64,000 bases of DNA, taken from contig NZ_CP007142.1 in assembly GCF_000940805.1 (NCBI RefSeq), positions 1,030,593-1,094,592 of the forward strand, given 5' to 3'. This document shows, one piece after another, positions 30,638-39,752 of the stretch. Made by a program: the position numbers and the translations under genes. Under the pieces are notes generated by a model. It saw only the letters and a list, made by a program, of their open reading frames with translations, had not been told where the DNA came from and did no database searches. Each line of letters starts with the position of its first letter. The stretch's first letter is position 1. The DNA comes from Gynuella sunshinyii YC6258 (lineage in GTDB: Bacteria; Pseudomonadota; Gammaproteobacteria; Pseudomonadales; Natronospirillaceae).

Positions 30638-32851
30638 TCAGGGATGATTTGCCTGGTGCATCCATGCGCAAATGTCTTCCAGTGAGCACGGTTTGCAGAA
30701 ATAGTATCCTTGTGCGTAGTTACAGCCGATGTGTTTCAATGCAGCAACCTGTTCGGCTGTTTCCACGCCTTCAGCAACAGATTCAAAGTTGAAATGATTG
30801 GCGATGGATATGATGACACTGGACAGGAATGTGCCGTTATTTGATTGGGTCATGTTATCGATAAAGGATTTATCAATTTTGATCTGGGCAATTGGCAGGT
30901 TATGCAGATACGTCAGTGAATTATAACCTGTGCCAAAATCATCGATGGAGAATTGAATACCAAAGTTCCGGTATTGATTCAGCCGTTTATTGATCAGTTT
31001 GTGGTTGCGGATCATGATCGATTCGGTCAGTTCAATCATCAGTTGTTCCGGGCGGACGTTATATTCTTTTAAAGTGTCTTTGACATATTCAAAAAAATCC
31101 TCACTTTCAACCACTGGCACCGATACATTGATAGCAATGACGGTATCGGGACAGATTTTTTCTATTTCCTTGAGGTCCCGGCAGGTTTGACGAATTAAGA
31201 ATCTCTCCAGCTCAAAGATTAACCCGGATGATTCCGCGACGGAGATAAAGTCCTGTGGTGGGATAAATCCATCGTCTGTGGGCCATCGCATGAGCGCTTC
31301 CAGTCCGTCTGTCCGACCATTGACCAAGGAGACTTTGGGTTGGTAATACAAACACAGTTCATTGTTGTGAATGGCATTTTTCAGTTTGTTGAGCAGTTTG
31401 AGACGGGCGCTGACAATTTCATCCAGATGGTCTGCATAGGTCACCAGTTCGCCTCGTTGAAAGGCTTTAGCCTGACTCAGTGCCATAGTGGCTTTGCGCA
31501 TGGCATCGGAAGGGCTGTTGCATTGAGACAGATCTGCCAGTTTGCCGATGGACACGCTAATACGAAGATCTGAATCAGCAACTTGAATGGGGCTTTCAAA
31601 TAACTCAAATAGTTTGTCTGCGGACAGGTAGTTACGTGGTGCCAGTATGGCGAATGTGTCTCCGGATATTCGGAATATCATGCCGGTATTGGTTATGAGT
31701 GAATTAAGCCGATGACTGAGTTGAATCAGCACATGGTCTCCAACCTCCTGCCCAAGGCCGCTGTTGATATTGGAAAATTCGTCGATGTCCAGCAGGTAGA
31801 GATCGTAGTTGACCGATGAGTGAACAGTGGAAGCCAGGATTGTCATCAGTCTGGCGCGGTTTGGTATGCCACAAAGGCTATCTTCCCATGCCTGGGTTTT
31901 CAGGTTTTCCAGCAGTAGTTGGTTTTCCAGGCTGGAAGTGAGAGTCAGCAGCATCAGCCGCAGAGTTTCTACATGGTGCCACTCCGGTCTGAAATTTTTG
32001 TCCATGATCAGAACGAATTGACGCTCTTGTGTGTAACCAATCGTTAAGCTTGTTTGTAACTGATTGTCGAACCATTGTTCACAATCAACTGCCTGACTGA
32101 GTCGGTCAAACAGCGGGTGCTGAACATCGATAATGCTTCCTTCCAGGCATTGGAAATATTCATCAGCTGCCAGTACGTGCCATTCCTGTATTGAGGGTTC
32201 AAGGTCTTTCCAGCACAAGGCGGCCGGCACCTCAATATTGAGCAGCGAACGAACCTGTTTAATCATCTGCATGCCAAAACTGGAAAGGGGACCGGTATGC
32301 ATCAACAGATTGGCGGTGCCAACAATTTTAGCCATATCCCGCTGAGTATTATTCAGGGTAACAATTTGTTGAAATGAGCGTAACGCAGAGGTGAGTGACG
32401 TAATCAGGTGGGTACGGGTCAGCTCTGTTTTGGCCCGGTAATCATTGATATCGTAATTGGCAACGGCTTTGGACTCTGGAGCCATTCCGGGCTGTCCAGT
32501 ACGCAGAATAATACGAATCTCGTCATTTTTCAGCGTTCTGCGGATAAACTCCACCAGCTTAAGTCCGGTGTCATCTGATTCCATGACGACATCCAGCAGA
32601 ATCACCGCAAAGTGTTGCCTGGTTTTTAGTAACTGTTCCGCCTGTGCTCCGGAATATGCATGATGTAACGCCAGCTCGCGCCCCAATATTCGCACAGAGC
32701 GCAGACTAAGCATTGTAACCTGATGTACATCCGGTTCATCGTCAACGATTAGTATGTTCCAGACGCCACTATCGGATGGCTTTTGCTCGGTTTCTGTTGG
32801 TTCATTAGCAAACAGTAACCGTTCCTCTGAGGCAATCGTAGGTAATGTCAC
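30638..32851 (-). CDS. Response regulator with REC, DUF3369, degenerate GGDEF and EAL domains
   Basis: Predicted phosphorylation-controlled c-di-GMP phosphodiesterase. REC domain at residues about 31-160 with acidic pair DDE (37-39), phosphoacceptor Asp87 and conserved Lys141. A DUF3369 region follows (about 165-315). The GGDEF motif is degenerate (SGDTF, 396-400), so cyclase activity is unlikely. The EAL domain from about 483 has EAL at 518-520 and keeps ELTES, DDFGTGYNS and EGVE motifs, so hydrolysis is likely. 737 residues. No histidine kinase gene is adjacent, so the partner is unknown. It is convergent with the gts operon. Confidence 0.88.
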   Translation of the reverse strand: MTLPTIASEERLLFANEPTETEQKPSDSGVWNILIVDDEPDVHQVTMLSLRSVRILGRELALHHAYSGAQAEQLLKTRQHFAVILLDVVMESDDTGLKLVEFIRRTLKNDEIRIILRTGQPGMAPESKAVANYDINDYRAKTELTRTHLITSLTSALRSFQQIVTLNNTQRDMAKIVGTANLLMHTGPLSSFGMQMIKQVRSLLNIEVPAALCWKDLEPSIQEWHVLAADEYFQCLEGSIIDVQHPLFDRLSQAVDCEQWFDNQLQTSLTIGYTQERQFVLIMDKNFRPEWHHVETLRLMLLTLTSSLENQLLLENLKTQAWEDSLCGIPNRARLMTILASTVHSSVNYDLYLLDIDEFSNINSGLGQEVGDHVLIQLSHRLNSLITNTGMIFRISGDTFAILAPRNYLSADKLFELFESPIQVADSDLRISVSIGKLADLSQCNSPSDAMRKATMALSQAKAFQRGELVTYADHLDEIVSARLKLLNKLKNAIHNNELCLYYQPKVSLVNGRTDGLEALMRWPTDDGFIPPQDFISVAESSGLIFELERFLIRQTCRDLKEIEKICPDTVIAINVSVPVVESEDFFEYVKDTLKEYNVRPEQLMIELTESIMIRNHKLINKRLNQYRNFGIQFSIDDFGTGYNSLTYLHNLPIAQIKIDKSFIDNMTQSNNGTFLSSVIISIANHFNFESVAEGVETAEQVAALKHIGCNYAQGYYFCKPCSLEDICAWMHQANHP

Positions 32852-33076
32852 ACTATAACTCCAACATATAATGCATGGTTTGCCAGCATCAAATTTTTAG
32901 ATTTAGCGTAGTTGAAATTAGTCCTTTCAGCCAATGGAAGCCGATAATTTCTGACTCACATAAGCTGCTGAACCGGCGTATGATCTATATTTTTCCCATG
33001 AGATAGCCTGATAACGGCTTTAAACCACAGTGGAAATTGAACGTCTAACGGAACATTCTGGGTTTTGGAGTGGCTA

Positions 33077-33304
33077 ATGTTTCAAATTACTGTGTTTGAG
33101 ATGGTGGTGTTGATCGTATTGATCTCCACGATAGGACAGCTCATCAGACAACGAATGCGCTCACAGAAAATCAGTCGTGAGCAGCTGAAAGAGTTGGAGC
33201 AGAAGATTCGCCGTATCGATGAGCTGGAGGAACGGATCAGAGTGTTGGAACGAATCGTGACGGATCCTAAAGAGAACCTGCGCAGAGATATCGGAGCGTT
33301 ATAA
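33077..33304 (+). CDS. PspB-like small membrane protein
   Basis: 75-residue protein with one transmembrane helix (about residues 5-23) and a cytoplasmic coiled coil rich in Arg/Glu (ELEERIRVLERIV), ending in a DPKENLRRDI segment. The layout and the RIRVLERIVTD tail resemble phage-shock protein B, which senses envelope stress with PspC. No pspA or pspC lies next to it. ATG 33077 is chosen because GGAG sits six bases upstream; the longer frame needs a TTG. Family link is by eye. Confidence 0.65.
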   Translation: MFQITVFEMVVLIVLISTIGQLIRQRMRSQKISREQLKELEQKIRRIDELEERIRVLERIVTDPKENLRRDIGAL

Positions 33305-33366
33305 GCGCCAGCTACCCGATTATGGGTTGATTACAGATACTGGCGTGCTGTGTCGTGAGATTGGAA

Positions 33367-33407
33367 TGGAGAGCACGACACTCTCCAATACAGGCGAAAG
33401 CCTGTAT
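33367..33407. other. Two abutting perfect hairpins
   Basis: First: TGGAGAG (33367-33373) and CTCTCCA (33381-33387) with a seven-base loop. Second, starting at the next base: ATACAGGC and GCCTGTAT around a GAAA tetraloop (33388-33407). They lie between two convergent genes and probably act as termination or 3'-end structures. Confidence 0.6.
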
Positions 33408-33427
33408 CAGACAGTGTTCATTTGGTA

Positions 33428-34342
33428 TTACAGATGGCTTAGTTCGGTTGCAATGTGTGCTGCCAGCCGTGCGTTGTTGAATACCAGCTGGATGTTGCTT
33501 TCGAGACTGTTTCCACCGGTCAGCTGCGCTACCCGCTCCAGCAGGAATGGCGTAGAGTCCTTGCCACTGATATGTTTCTGTGTGGCTTCCTCCAGCGCTT
33601 GTTCAATGGCCTCATTAATCTTGGCTTTGTCCATGGCATACTGCTCTGGGATCGGGTTGGCGATGACCACGCCACCGTTCAACTGCAAACTCCATTTGGC
33701 TTCCAGAAACGCTGCGATTTGCTGTGCATCATCCAGCTGATAATCCACACTCTGGTCGCTGTCACGGGTATAAAATGCCGGTAACTGTTTAGTCTGATAA
33801 CCAATTACCGGTACACCCTGGGTTTCGAGATATTCACGTGTGAGTGCCAGATCAAGGATCGACTTGGCGCCTGCGCATACAACGGCAACATTGGTATGTG
33901 CCAGTTCCTGAAGATCGGCAGAAATATCAAATGTCTGTTGCGCTCCCCGGTGTACTCCACCAATTCCTCCAGTCGCGAACACTTTGATACCGGCCATGGC
34001 GGCAATAATCATGGTGGCAGCGACGGTGGTCGCACCATGTTTGCCCGTTGCAACGACATAGGGCAGATCGCGACGGGAACATTTGGTGACAGAGAGACCG
34101 GCTTTAGCCAGAACATTGATTTCGTCATGGCTAAGTCCCGCTTTCAGGCGTCCATCGATAACCGCTATAGTGGCAGGAATGGCACCGTTTTCCCGGATAA
34201 CCTGTTCTACTTTAAGGGCTGTTTCGGCGTTATCGGGCCAGGGCATGCCATGGGAGATGATGGTGCTCTCCAATGCCACTACGGGTTTGTTGTCTGCCAG
34301 AGCTTGCTGTACTTCGGCGCTGATATCTAAATGTCTGTGCAT
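33428..34342 (-). CDS. psuG: Pseudouridine-5'-phosphate glycosidase
   Basis: Splits pseudouridine 5'-phosphate into uracil and ribose 5-phosphate (C-C bond cleavage). Family motifs VALESTIISHGMPWP, CSRRDLP and ATGGIGGVHRGA are all present; the conserved Lys lies in KCSRRD or the GLSHDEI region. The start at ATG 34342 (MHRHLDIS) fits the family; the frame is open upstream inside psuK. 304 residues, standard. It overlaps the end of psuK by 16 bases, so the kinase and glycosidase are co-expressed. Confidence 0.95.
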   Translation of the reverse strand: MHRHLDISAEVQQALADNKPVVALESTIISHGMPWPDNAETALKVEQVIRENGAIPATIAVIDGRLKAGLSHDEINVLAKAGLSVTKCSRRDLPYVVATGKHGATTVAATMIIAAMAGIKVFATGGIGGVHRGAQQTFDISADLQELAHTNVAVVCAGAKSILDLALTREYLETQGVPVIGYQTKQLPAFYTRDSDQSVDYQLDDAQQIAAFLEAKWSLQLNGGVVIANPIPEQYAMDKAKINEAIEQALEEATQKHISGKDSTPFLLERVAQLTGGNSLESNIQLVFNNARLAAHIATELSHL

Positions 34343-35418
34343 GAGTTTTCCATCCAGAGTTGAATCTTTTCGTAACTGAGTTCGGGGTTGACGGCGAGTG
34401 TGGATTTCAGCGTAAACGTGGCACACGCCAGGGCCAGCTGAAGTTGCTGTTGCAGAGAGTGTTCCTGCAACTCCGAATACATCACTGCTGCCATCAATGC
34501 GTCGCCCGCACCGGTATCACTGATAATATGATCCGTTTTAGGCGGAGCGGCTTGTATACGCTGTTCGCTGTTCGCCAATATGGCGCCTTCTGCACCAAGG
34601 CTTAGCAGTACTTTTTGAGTACCTTTTTCCAGCAGAGCGTCCAGAATTTCATCATTGGATAATGAAGATCGCTGCAGAATGGCCAACGCCTCTGACCGGT
34701 TGGTTTTCAGAATGTTGAGCTTGGGCAGTAGCGCTGTTAATCGTGGTGCTTTGGTTTCAGACACCGCATCTGCGGAAATCGGGCTGGAGAACTGTTGTTC
34801 GGCAAGCCATTGGATTAATTCTTCGGAACAATTGGCTTCCACCAGAATCTGATTGGCGGCCTGTAATGTGGGTAATCTGCTGGTCAGGTCATCCGGGCCG
34901 AATTTATCCATGATACTCATGTCTGCAACGGCGCCCTGGAGTGAACCGCTGGAATCATTCAGAGCGATGTAGGTACCGGTGGAGAGTCCGGGTTTTACCA
35001 TGCAGTGTTCGGTACTGATCTGGCAACGAACCAGGTCATCCAGCAGCCAGCGTCCTCTTGCATCATTGCCAATTACTGAAACCAGCTGTACCTGTGTTCC
35101 GAGACGGGCAAGATTTTCAGCAATGTTGCGGGCAACTCCACCAGCCGTCTGGCTGATGCTGCCTGGGTTGGAATCTGCCGGCAGAAAGGTATGGAAACTG
35201 GAACCGATGAGGTCAACATTGGCTCCTCCTATCACCACAATGCTTTTTGGGGGTGGAAAAATATATCCTTTCCCAATGATTTTGCCTTTCCGTGTCAGGC
35301 GCATAATGTGACCGGCGACGGATTCGCGCGAGAGCCCCAGCTGATTTGCAATTTCCTGTTGGCTGGCCATAGGGTTATGGCGCAAAGCCTGGAGGACTTT
35401 AAGTTCTTGAGGAGTCAT
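34327..35418 (-). CDS. psuK: Pseudouridine kinase with N-terminal winged-helix domain
   Basis: PfkB-family kinase that phosphorylates pseudouridine so PsuG can cleave it. Residues 1-55 form a winged helix-turn-helix (QQEIANQLGLSRESVAGHIMRL). The kinase domain begins with VVIGGANVDLIG and ends with the PfkB signature DTGAGDALMAAVMY, holding the catalytic Asp. 363 residues, about 50 more than PsuK forms without the HTH, like E. coli YeiI-type kinases. The HTH suggests possible self-regulation. Identity is supported by overlap with psuG. Confidence 0.88.
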   Translation of the reverse strand: MTPQELKVLQALRHNPMASQQEIANQLGLSRESVAGHIMRLTRKGKIIGKGYIFPPPKSIVVIGGANVDLIGSSFHTFLPADSNPGSISQTAGGVARNIAENLARLGTQVQLVSVIGNDARGRWLLDDLVRCQISTEHCMVKPGLSTGTYIALNDSSGSLQGAVADMSIMDKFGPDDLTSRLPTLQAANQILVEANCSEELIQWLAEQQFSSPISADAVSETKAPRLTALLPKLNILKTNRSEALAILQRSSLSNDEILDALLEKGTQKVLLSLGAEGAILANSEQRIQAAPPKTDHIISDTGAGDALMAAVMYSELQEHSLQQQLQLALACATFTLKSTLAVNPELSYEKIQLWMENSCTDI

Positions 35419-35509
35419 GATTCTAACAAAAGTTTGATTTGTGAAACTTATGTTAGGTCTTTGTCAGGAGTAGTGCAAATGAATTGTGCAACGGCAATAC
35501 CGGAATGGA

Positions 35510-36271
35510 TTACAGCTCCAGGTCGTAATCCACTTCCAACATGCAATGAGGAGACAGGCGGGGCTCAGTAATAATTCTCGCGCTGTCGATATAGGGAGCC
35601 AGCTCCGGCGTGATAATCTGATAGTCGATACGCATACCGAAGCGCTGTGCTTCATCGAATGGCCACCAGGTATGTTGTAATTCGCGTTTGTTGATCTGTC
35701 TGAAGGCATCAACATATCCGAGTGGTCCCACTACCTGATCCATCCAGGCACGTTCTTCGGGTAGGAACCCTGGGTTACGCTGATGGTTTTCCCAATTGCC
35801 AAGATCAATGGTTCTGTGAGCCATGTGAAAAGTACCCACAAAGATGTACTCGCGGCGTTTGCGGCGGGTTTTTTTCAGATGTGCCTTAAACTGTTCCATG
35901 AACTGGAACTTCAGTTCCTGCTCTTCATCATCGCTGGCATAGGGAAACAAGACAGAGCAGATGCTGAAATTATCAAAATCAGCTTGTATGAAACGGCCCT
36001 CAATGTCGCACTGGGGGAACCCCAGTCCACGAATAACAGCCTTCGGCATTTTGCGGCAATAAATCCCTACACCGCTGAAATCATCTTCTTCGGCATCTGC
36101 GAAAAAAGCTTCGAAACCTGGCACTTCAAGAACATGCTGAGGTATCTGATACTCTTTACAACGCAGATTCTGAACACAAACGATATCCGCATCACAGTTT
36201 TTCAGCCATTCACTGAAACCTCTTTCCTCTGCGTTTTCGACACCATTCAAATTCAAGGTGATGATTTTCAT
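35510..36271 (-). CDS. crc: Crc, catabolite repression control protein (ExoIII fold)
   Basis: Homologue of Pseudomonas Crc, which works with Hfq to repress translation of catabolic mRNAs. The ExoIII-like fold is complete but the nuclease residues are changed: Asn35 where the metal-binding Glu would be, Thr147 and His149 where DFN has Asp and Asn, and Pro241 instead of Asp in SDH. The Crc-like block KKTRRKRREYIF and PGFLPEERAWMDQVVGPLGYVDA is strongly kept. 253 residues. It is divergent from pyrE, the same neighbour as in Pseudomonas. An ordinary exonuclease III is the alternative, made unlikely by the lost residues. Confidence 0.88.
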   Translation of the reverse strand: MKIITLNLNGVENAEERGFSEWLKNCDADIVCVQNLRCKEYQIPQHVLEVPGFEAFFADAEEDDFSGVGIYCRKMPKAVIRGLGFPQCDIEGRFIQADFDNFSICSVLFPYASDDEEQELKFQFMEQFKAHLKKTRRKRREYIFVGTFHMAHRTIDLGNWENHQRNPGFLPEERAWMDQVVGPLGYVDAFRQINKRELQHTWWPFDEAQRFGMRIDYQIITPELAPYIDSARIITEPRLSPHCMLEVDYDLEL

Positions 36272-36604
36272 CTGTTCCTATTTCCGATTAATCATACGCA
36301 TGAGCGCAGATATGAATACAAGTCGACCATCCTGTTTGGAGGCATATCATTGATATTTAGTGCTGGAGAAGCTTAGAAAAATTTTCATATTTCAGTTTAG
36401 CTCAATTTTCCTGTTTGTAGCCTGAAAAACAGATTGAATCAGGAACTCCCAAGATTATCCACACGTTTTGAGTCCGGTAATATACACATTTTGACACATC
36501 TTTTTAATCTCTTTTTAGGTGCTCATCTGTTTGGCAGGATTTGAGTCGGTTGCTCAGATATAATGGCATAATCCGTATCTTGAAACTGGAACCGTAGAAA
36601 GATT
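36272..36604. other. Divergent crc/pyrE intergenic region with one DnaA box
   Basis: 333 bases without a gene. A perfect consensus DnaA box TTATCCACA occurs at 36455-36463, a single copy. The region should contain both promoters; no clear -35/-10 pair was assigned. Confidence 0.5.
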
Positions 36605-37255
36605 ATGAAACCTTTTCAGACAGAATTTATTGAGTTTGTACTGGCCCAGAAAGTCTTGCAGTTTGGTCATTTTACTTTGAAGTCCGGACGGCAAAGCCCG
36701 TACTTTTTCAATGCCGGATTACTGAAGGATGGTGCTGCATTATCTCAGTTGGGAAAGTTTTATGCCCAGGCAATCATAGAATCGGGTCTTTCTTTCGATA
36801 TTCTGTTTGGGCCTGCTTATAAAGGCATTCCCTTGGCGGTGTCGACCGCCGTGGCGCTGCAGCGTGATCATCAAATAAACACGCCATATGTTTTTAATCG
36901 TAAGGAGAAAAAGGACCACGGTGAAGGAGGTTCACTGGTTGGTGCTGAGTTGCTGGGGCAGGTGCTGATTGTGGATGACGTAATTACTGCAGGTACAGCG
37001 ATACGGGAAGTAATGGATATTATCGGTCATTATCCAGCGGCATCACCGGCGGGTGTTCTGGTGATGATTGATCGGCAGGAGAAAGGTCGATCAGATCTGT
37101 CGGCTGTTCAGGAAGTTGAGCGTGATTTTGGTACTCCGGTCATCAGTATCATCTCCCTTGATAACATTGTGGAATACCTGCGTAAGCGTCCGGATATGCA
37201 GACTGAGCTGGCAAGTATTTCTGCTTATCGGGAGCAATACGGCGTGACCCGATAA
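36605..37255 (+). CDS. pyrE: Orotate phosphoribosyltransferase
   Basis: Transfers phosphoribose from PRPP to orotate, forming OMP in pyrimidine synthesis. The PRPP-binding motif is [13 protein letters not shown], and the flexible catalytic loop reads [12 protein letters not shown]. The N-terminal [16 protein letters not shown] is the family signature. 216 residues, standard. ATG 36605 follows an AGAAAGATT leader with a modest ribosome site. Divergent from crc. Confidence 0.97.
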   Translation: MKPFQTEFIEFVLAQKVLQFGHFTLKSGRQSPYFFNAGLLKDGAALSQLGKFYAQAIIESGLSFDILFGPAYKGIPLAVSTAVALQRDHQINTPYVFNRKEKKDHGEGGSLVGAELLGQVLIVDDVITAGTAIREVMDIIGHYPAASPAGVLVMIDRQEKGRSDLSAVQEVERDFGTPVISIISLDNIVEYLRKRPDMQTELASISAYREQYGVTR

Positions 37256-37513
37256 ATACCGGTGACTGGCGGCTGTCCAGGGTTTGGATTGACCTTGACA
37301 GACTCTTCTCCTTGTCCGATGGTTGCTATGTTTAAGAATCAGGAAAACCACAATAAACGAACTGTTTTCGTACTGACTGTCTAAAGCTCTTATATTTCCT
37401 GCAAAGAAAATAGTGATCTCACAAACATCAGTGCCACATTATTAACGAAGCTATTGGGGAATTTCGGATTTTCCTGACATATTTATCAAGTATCTTAATA
37501 TTGGGAATCGAGT

Positions 37514-38113
37514 ATGAAATCGGGCAAACAGCTTGTTTGCATTGTAGTGTTCATGACCGCCGGTTGGACCGCTGCAGCGAACCTTTATCGTTATACCGAC
37601 CAAAACGGCACCTTGGTGCTGGAAAGCATGATACCTCCTGAGTTTGTCTCCAAAGGATATGAAATTCTAAATGAGCAGGGACAGGTGCTTAAAGTGGTTC
37701 CTCCGGCACCTTCTGCTGAAGAGTTAGCCAAAAAGAAAGCTGAACAAGAACGGCTGGAAATGCAGAGTGCCAGAGATGCAGAATTAATGAAGTTATACCG
37801 TTCACCAGAAGACGTGGATCGGGCGAAAGCCTCATGGATGAGTCGGCTGGATGTTGAGATCAAGCTGAAGCGTAATCAATTGACCATCAGACAGACTGAG
37901 TTGGACGAGCTGCGTTCTCAGGCCGCTTCATTGGAACGCGTCAATAAACCCATCCCCGAAGCTTTGTTGCAGCAAATGCAGGAAGTACAGTCGCTGATGG
38001 AAGCCATTAATGTTGATATTCAGAAAGTTGAAGCTCGCAAAGTTGAGGATGAAAAACAGTTTGAACTGGATAAGCAACGGGTTGCGGAACTGATCAAGAA
38101 TAAACAGAAGTAG
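37514..38113 (+). CDS. DUF4124 periplasmic protein with coiled coil
   Basis: Function unknown. A Sec signal peptide (about residues 1-21, ending TAAA) is followed by a DUF4124 domain (NLYRYTDQNGTLVLESMIPPEFV; residues about 22-60). The rest, from about 75 to the end, is a long charged coiled coil. 199 residues, a common layout in gammaproteobacteria. Likely periplasmic. ATG at 37514 is preceded by a weak GGGAA site. Monocistronic, convergent with slmA. Confidence 0.8.
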   Translation: MKSGKQLVCIVVFMTAGWTAAANLYRYTDQNGTLVLESMIPPEFVSKGYEILNEQGQVLKVVPPAPSAEELAKKKAEQERLEMQSARDAELMKLYRSPEDVDRAKASWMSRLDVEIKLKRNQLTIRQTELDELRSQAASLERVNKPIPEALLQQMQEVQSLMEAINVDIQKVEARKVEDEKQFELDKQRVAELIKNKQK

Positions 38114-38149
38114 GGTGTTGTTTTTGCGGTAATGGCTTTTTTGGTAGAG

Positions 38150-38188
38150 GCTGACTGAACAGGTGATGGGTCATAACTGCCAGTCAGC
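38150..38188. terminator. Inverted repeat between DUF4124 gene and slmA
   Basis: GCTGACTG (38150-38157) and CAGTCAGC (38181-38188) match perfectly with a 23-base loop. It lies between convergent genes without a T run, so termination is only a guess. Confidence 0.3.
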
Positions 38189-38204
38189 ATTTCAGGTTGA
38201 GGGG

Positions 38205-39712
<1,508 letters not shown>

Positions 39713-39752
39713 TTACGTAACCCTTGGATTTCTTGTTGAATAGTTTCACATA

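Noticed and set aside
35783-36376. 197-residue plus-strand ORF opposite crc
   Set aside because: Overlaps crc fully on the other strand; crc has clear homology and this frame does not.
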